Origin: Symbiodinium kawagutii
Taxonomy: Eukaryota > Sar > Dinophyceae > Suessiales > Symbiodiniaceae
Length of the DNA: 64,000 nucleotides
Assembly (NCBI GenBank): GCA_009767595.1
Contig: VSDK01016281.1
Span: 217,879 to 281,878, forward strand
Reading direction: 5' to 3'
The notes beneath the pieces were generated by a model. The model was not told where the DNA came from, did no database searches, and saw only the letters and a list, made by a program, of their open reading frames with translations. This document shows, in pieces, positions 59,965 through 64,000 of the stretch (position 1 is its first letter; every line of letters starts with the position of its first letter). The position numbers and the translations under genes are program-made.

Positions 59965-60217
59965 GTGCGGCACCTGGAAATGTCTGTCATGACCCATGCC
60001 TTGTAGTTTGACTTGGAGACATCTACATTGAACTTGAAGACCAATGACGACAACATATCATATTTTTGACCAGGTGGGGGAATCTACACAATAATCCCTA
60101 AGCTCATATCATTCACAGCTCTGATTAGGGATTTTTGTAAGCGTAATTTTGACCTAGCCAGGAACACATTTCCAGTAATGAGTAACCCCTATGGACCCAG
60201 CCATGAACACCCTTAGT

Positions 60218-60317
60218 CTGGTTGGCAGTTTCAAACATTTTGCATTTTCCCTGGTATTACTAATTGCTTGGTTGTTTGACTAATATTTTTCATAGCGGTG
60301 ATTCAACCACCAATCAG
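60218..60317 (+). mobile_element. Family-2 TIR element in intron of MORN gene
   Basis: CTGGTTGGCAGTTTCAAACA left; GATTCAACCACCAATCAG right. Confidence 0.65.
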
Positions 60318-60444
60318 TAATGATCATTGAACATATTAACCACTATTAAACATTAGTAGTCACTAGTTAACCATGGGTTGAAACCACCAACTGCTCAGTT
60401 ATCGCTTACTGTTCTGAGTGAGTCATTCTTACCGAGCCATGAAG

Positions 60445-60511
60445 GCCACCGAATCCCATGAATTCTCGGCCTTGGTCACCAGCGCCCACAGTGGGGGTCG
60501 CTGGGGGTCAG
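60445..60511 (+). CDS. Exon leading into the MORN array
   Basis: Acceptor CATGAAG|G, donor GGGTCAG|GC (GC-type), 22 codons plus G, phase 0 to 1: ATESHEFSALVTSAHSGGRW then GS. Joined to the next exon it makes SGGRWGSG|KAMYLTGDTYEG, in which G-x-W-G-S-G-K is the front of a MORN repeat. Without splicing, a second frame is also open across the island; the MORN junction decides between them. Confidence 0.68.
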
Positions 60512-60660
60512 GCCCCATACCTCCGTGCCACGCTTCTGCCCACGGGGTGTCGCGAAAACGCAAGCCTTGGTTGTTGCTGCTGATGATGATCAACCACTGG
60601 TTAATGAATGGTCAATTATAGGGATAGTGACCAACAATACTTGGGGAATGTGATGGTGAT

Positions 60661-60713
<53 letters not shown>
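60661..60713 (+). repeat. GAT microsatellite
   Basis: About 17 GAT units in the intron between two MORN-gene exons. Confidence 0.95.
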
Positions 60714-61283
60714 GTCGTTATAGCAACACTTGGTTGCTGATTGTTAGTTAACAAACAACTCTGGAGCAACAGAGTACCTCAATAGCACGGCTATTGCAAA
60801 GTAAGCAAGTCATTCATAGATTCATAACTTGCAACGCAATGCTTAGTAATTAGCTCATCATTGCATTTCATTACTATTGCCAGCACCTACTATTCCTGAT
60901 GATTGTGAAGTAGAAAAAACTACTCTAGATATTGGCAGCTAGGAACACATTCTCGCAGTTGTCTACATTTCAAAGCTGCGTAGCATTTGCTATTGTTAAC
61001 TAAGCCAAACGCCAGTCTACCGCCCCTCATGAACCACAAGGTCGGTGAAGGCTGCCTGGATTCCAGCTGACCATTGGTGTGGTTTGAACCACCAGTCACC
61101 AGTCTTAATTTGAAAGCCGCCTCCCAAAAGGGATGTTTTCCGCATTCTTGATATCAATGAACCCCCCGGGCAAGCCAGTGTAAAACCATCATGGACATCC
61201 ATCGCATCATTACCGTCATCACGTGGCGAATCCCACGTGGTGCCTAATCTCGCAGCGTTGCTGATCAGCTAGTGGCACCGCAG

Positions 61284-61346
61284 GCAAGGCCATGTATCTC
61301 ACGGGCGACACCTACGAGGGCACCTTCGTAGAAGGCCTTCGTGCAG
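61284..61346 (+). CDS. MORN-repeat exon
   Basis: Acceptor CACCGCAG|G, donor CGTGCAG|GC (GC-type), phase 1 to 1. Reads (G)KAMYLTGDTYEGTFVEGLRA. 'Y.TGDTYEG.FV.G.R.G' is the MORN consensus (Y-x-G-D-x-Y-E-G-x-F/W). MORN repeats form flat beta-hairpin stacks used in axonemal radial-spoke heads, junctophilins and phosphoinositide kinases. The spacing with neighbouring exons fits the RSPH1 style of repeat. Confidence 0.8.
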
Positions 61347-61956
61347 GCCAGTTGCACAGCGCCACCAGTGGACATAGGTTGGTGCACCACAACCGATCCG
61401 ATTATCCCACGAATTTGGATAATAGTGAAGAGGTGCCACAATACTTTGTGGATATTTAGATCTTCAATAGGTCAATACTCTTTTTTGGAGTCTAAACGAC
61501 TCCATCTCTCTGCTTTATCTAGTCAATCGAAGAGCAGATCTGGGCATTGGCCCGGCTAGAAGTCGTTTGCTCTTCAAAACTTGGCTTTCCAAGCTCCAAG
61601 ATTATGGGTTGACGCGTGCGACTGCGATCACAAGAATGCTCTTCTAGGATGAATCCTTCATGATGTCAGACTACAAGCGAGAGTGTATGAAGTCTCGATT
61701 AGATGAAACCTCGGTCGAGCCACTTGTTCTTCTTATGGCTAGGAGGTTGTTGACTTGCAGGACCTTCCAAGAACAGGGATAGCTACAAATCTTGGTGGGT
61801 AGAATGATATCAATTTTCCCGAGACCTTTTGTGGACGGTTGTTTCTTGCTGTTAGCACCTGTTGCTGCTAAGTGTACTGTACCATGGACATCTCCACCTG
61901 TCGCTCGTCCTCATGGATTCGGGTAGGCCTGGTTATGCCCTACCTTGGCTGTGCAG

Positions 61957-62001
61957 GTAAAGGCCTCTACGTCTTCAAGAAGCACGGGGATTCCTACGAA
62001 G
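61957..62001 (+). CDS. MORN-repeat exon
   Basis: Acceptor GCTGTGCAG|G, donor TACGAAG|GC (GC-type), 45 bp, phase 1 to 1. Reads (G)KGLYVFKKHGDSYE(G). It completes the repeat from the previous exon (GLRAG|KGLYVF..GDSYEG) and opens the next. Exactly one 15-residue half-repeat is encoded, so exon and repeat borders coincide within the array. Confidence 0.8.
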
Positions 62002-62977
62002 GCCGCGATATGGCGGCCATGCACTTGCCAGTGACCACACGTTGCTATGATGATCAATTGCAATTTTGGTCGATCCTATTGAATCATCGTATTAATTATT
62101 GTTTTACCTTGACAATATTTACGATGATATAATCAATCATCGATTCGAAGTAAAACATCTCTTCGCGGAAGCTCGCGGAAGAACCAAAGAGAATGCTTTC
62201 GCGTAGGCACCCTTGCACGAGGCCGCGTAGGCGCAAGCAATAATGAAATGAATTAGAATAGAACATCGCTGATATTGAATCATAAGGCCAATGTTTTTGG
62301 TTGAATCAGCTTCAAACCACTCAATTGAATCCATTTCACCTTTTTGAATCACGCGCATACGTGGCTTTAGGTTGAAGATGTGCCTCAAGGTAGGGAAACA
62401 TCTTAAGCAAGACAGCTTCATTCAGACCTAAAGATGTTGACCAGCAGCGACAGCTGTACAATCAAAGGGGAAGTACTAGTGATCCACTTTTGTTTCTTCC
62501 GGCCTAACAAAGCAGCAACAAATTCAGCAGCATCAGGATTACCACACGGTAAACCGAATCAGCCCCAAATGCCAGAAGTGAATATGTTATACGCAGTCTA
62601 TCAGCCGTCCTGGAGATGATTCTTGAAAAGGTGTTGCTGATTGGTAAAGATTCGTTCAATCTCAGCGGATCATGGACTCCCCGCAAGTCGATGCACGTCG
62701 CTGAGGGTTTGGAAATGATCCATGGGGATGACGAACAACCGGGGAGTATTGCCCTGTTGAACTGACAAGATCATCAATGCACACCCAAACTTGAGGGTGT
62801 CGTAGGATGATACGTCAAATGATGAATGCCTTGTTAACCTGTTCTTTAGAGATGTAAACAAATTTAAAAGCAGATTAGCCATTGTCCAACCGTTTCAGAT
62901 CAAAACAGATTGATTTATTATGTGTAGCATTGGGAGTGACACTTTTAGCGGCCGTTGCTGTAGCAACGGGTCTCGAG

Positions 62978-63026
62978 GCAAGTACGAAGAGAACCGCAAG
63001 CACGGCTTCGGGAAGATGATCTACAG
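62978..63026 (+). CDS. MORN-repeat exon
   Basis: Acceptor GTCTCGAG|G, donor ATCTACAG|GC (GC-type), phase 1 to 2. Reads (G)KYEENRKHGFGKMIY. The joined SYEG|KYEENRKHGFGKMIY is a near-ideal MORN repeat (YEG.Y..N.KHG.GKM.Y). An unspliced frame continuing past the GC donor loses the motif, which supports the splice. Confidence 0.8.
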
Positions 63027-63350
63027 GCGGTGGCAGCGGTCAGTGTGCTATGTCAATCGCTGGTTGAGCGAGGCCCCTTGGTGCGAGGCAGCAAACATCG
63101 CGAACAAACATGGCATCCTCCGAGGCTCAACGATGGCTAAGATAAGTAACAACCCTGGCATCCTCCGTGAATGTCGGTTTTGACTAAGCAACACAGGAGG
63201 TCCTTGGTTTTCAGTGGCCAAGCTCGAAAGCTGCTAGGTATTGCGGGAGCTCAAAACAGAAGAACACAGCACCATGAGTGGGAAAGGAACTACTAGCGGA
63301 TTAAGAATGATTGACAAAGCCAAATAACCCTCATGTTATCGCGCTACATA

Positions 63351-63469
63351 TGGCTGATGGGTCAACAATCACCAACCAACAAATGGGTGGTCTTTCACTT
63401 CCAAGAATGACCATTCTTGTCATTTGTTTGACGTTCACTTGGGGTAGGGGGTTTTGACCCCAACCGCCA
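63351..63469 (-). mobile_element. Family-3 TIR element in intron before last MORN exon
   Basis: TGGCTGATGGGTCAA left; GGTTTTGACCCCAACCGCCA right; centre diverged. Confidence 0.55.
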
Positions 63470-63504
63470 TATTGAACCCATGCCCTGCTCAGCTTCGAAG
63501 CCAG

Positions 63505-63535
63505 GGATCACATCGGCGAGGACGGCTGGGGCAAG
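63505..63535 (+). CDS. Last visible exon of MORN-repeat protein
   Basis: Acceptor AGCCAG|G, donor GGCAAG|GC, 31 bp, phase 2 to 0. Reads (R)DHIGEDGWGK, giving GKMIYR|DHIGEDGWGK when joined. The DG.G ending is MORN-like but degenerate. The gene probably continues beyond the right edge. A family-3 element (63351-63469) sits in the intron just before it. Confidence 0.6.
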
Positions 63536-63683
63536 GCCTGCACCGGTTTGAGTAAACCTTCCCGAGTTGAGTAGGCAAACTACGTATACAATTTTAGATG
63601 ATTTTAGAGGGCGAAGGGATGCGAAGGGAAGTTGATTGCTAGATATTGTTAGTGTTTCTTAGCAGGATTTTGCAGGAAAGGGC

Positions 63684-63709
63684 TGATATATATATATATA
63701 TATATATAT
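63684..63709 (+). repeat. TA microsatellite
   Basis: Thirteen TA units; another TA tract follows at 63830-63848. Confidence 0.9.
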
Positions 63710-63960
63710 GGTACCCCCCCCTGGAAAACCCCCCTCAAATTGTCACCACAGCTATATATTCAGCTTGTTTTTTGGTTGGAGATTTGGGGGTGCCATTATC
63801 TCTATCTATATTGAGATATAAATAAATAAATATATATATATATATATAGCAACAGAAATAGGGATGAAATTATTTACGTAAACACAATTGCAAACATGTG
63901 ACTCATGTACTTAGAGCATTTTTACCACCTGAACCGTTTGCAACGTTTGCAAACGAGATC

Positions 63961-64000
63961 GGATTCAAGATTCAAGATTCAAGATTCAAGATTCAAGATT
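63961..64000 (+). repeat. 7-bp tandem array ATTCAAG at window edge
   Basis: Five units, running off the right end, so total length is unknown. Confidence 0.9.

Noticed and set aside
1-64000. Dinoflagellate spliced-leader sequence, snRNA or rRNA genes
   Set aside because: No match to the 22-nt spliced leader (CCGTAGCCATTTTGGCTCAAG) or to U6 or rRNA conserved blocks was found by eye.
1-64000. Bacterial features (operons, ribosome-binding sites, terminators)
   Set aside because: Gene structure is clearly intron-rich eukaryotic; none apply.

Overview
This looks like nuclear DNA of a dinoflagellate. No long open reading frame outside simple repeats looks like a full gene. Protein-coding signal instead occurs as small GC-rich islands, mostly 30-130 bp, scattered through AT-richer, repeat-filled sequence. 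The islands I could resolve follow one rule on the + strand: exons end in AG (or a single G), introns begin GT, GC or (more rarely) GA and end AG, and the next exon usually begins with G. Many GC donors and a repeated AG|G at both splice boundaries are known traits of dinoflagellate genes. This assignment comes from gene structure, not from a marker gene. A 13-base N run at 5163-5175 shows it is a draft assembly.

Two multi-exon genes can be chained with consistent codon phases. The first (about 194-8625, + strand, open at the left edge) has nine exons encoding two copies of a 'CPVTL ... Y ... (F/M)A ... EF/LF ... P' module. I think this resembles the linker modules of long, adenylate-kinase-9-like flagellar proteins, but no kinase P-loop is in view. 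The second (about 43118-63535, + strand, right end open) has up to 15 phase-compatible exons. It starts with an EF-hand-like piece and ends in clear MORN repeats (60445-63535), the style of radial-spoke-head or other axonemal MORN proteins. Between 8.6 and 43 kb there are isolated coding islands. Some have good splice signals and others have unclear frame or strand, so I could not join them. One (23580-23740) carries a frameshift in a G run.

Most of the window is intron or intergenic repeat. There are three families of short elements with terminal inverted repeats: family 1 ends in GGTTTCTCAAAATAGGG, family 2 in CTGGTTGGTGGTTTCAA, and family 3 in TGGCTATGGGTCA. Tandem arrays include a nearly perfect 22-bp satellite of 118 copies (51103-53713) filling one intron of the MORN gene. 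There are also 11-bp CAACCAACCAT arrays at 14.3 and 17.6 kb in opposite orientation, a 12-bp-based array at 36.4-37.2 kb, an ACATGT-rich alternating purine-pyrimidine array at 37.9-38.4 kb, tetranucleotide arrays at 38.5-38.9 kb, and a 19-bp array at 47.2-47.6 kb. Many GAT, TA and TCAT microsatellites are also present.

The two recognisable products, if correctly read, both point to the flagellar axoneme: one to nucleotide handling, one to a MORN scaffold. I cannot tell whether 43-63 kb is one gene or two, and exon boundaries are predictions from sequence alone.
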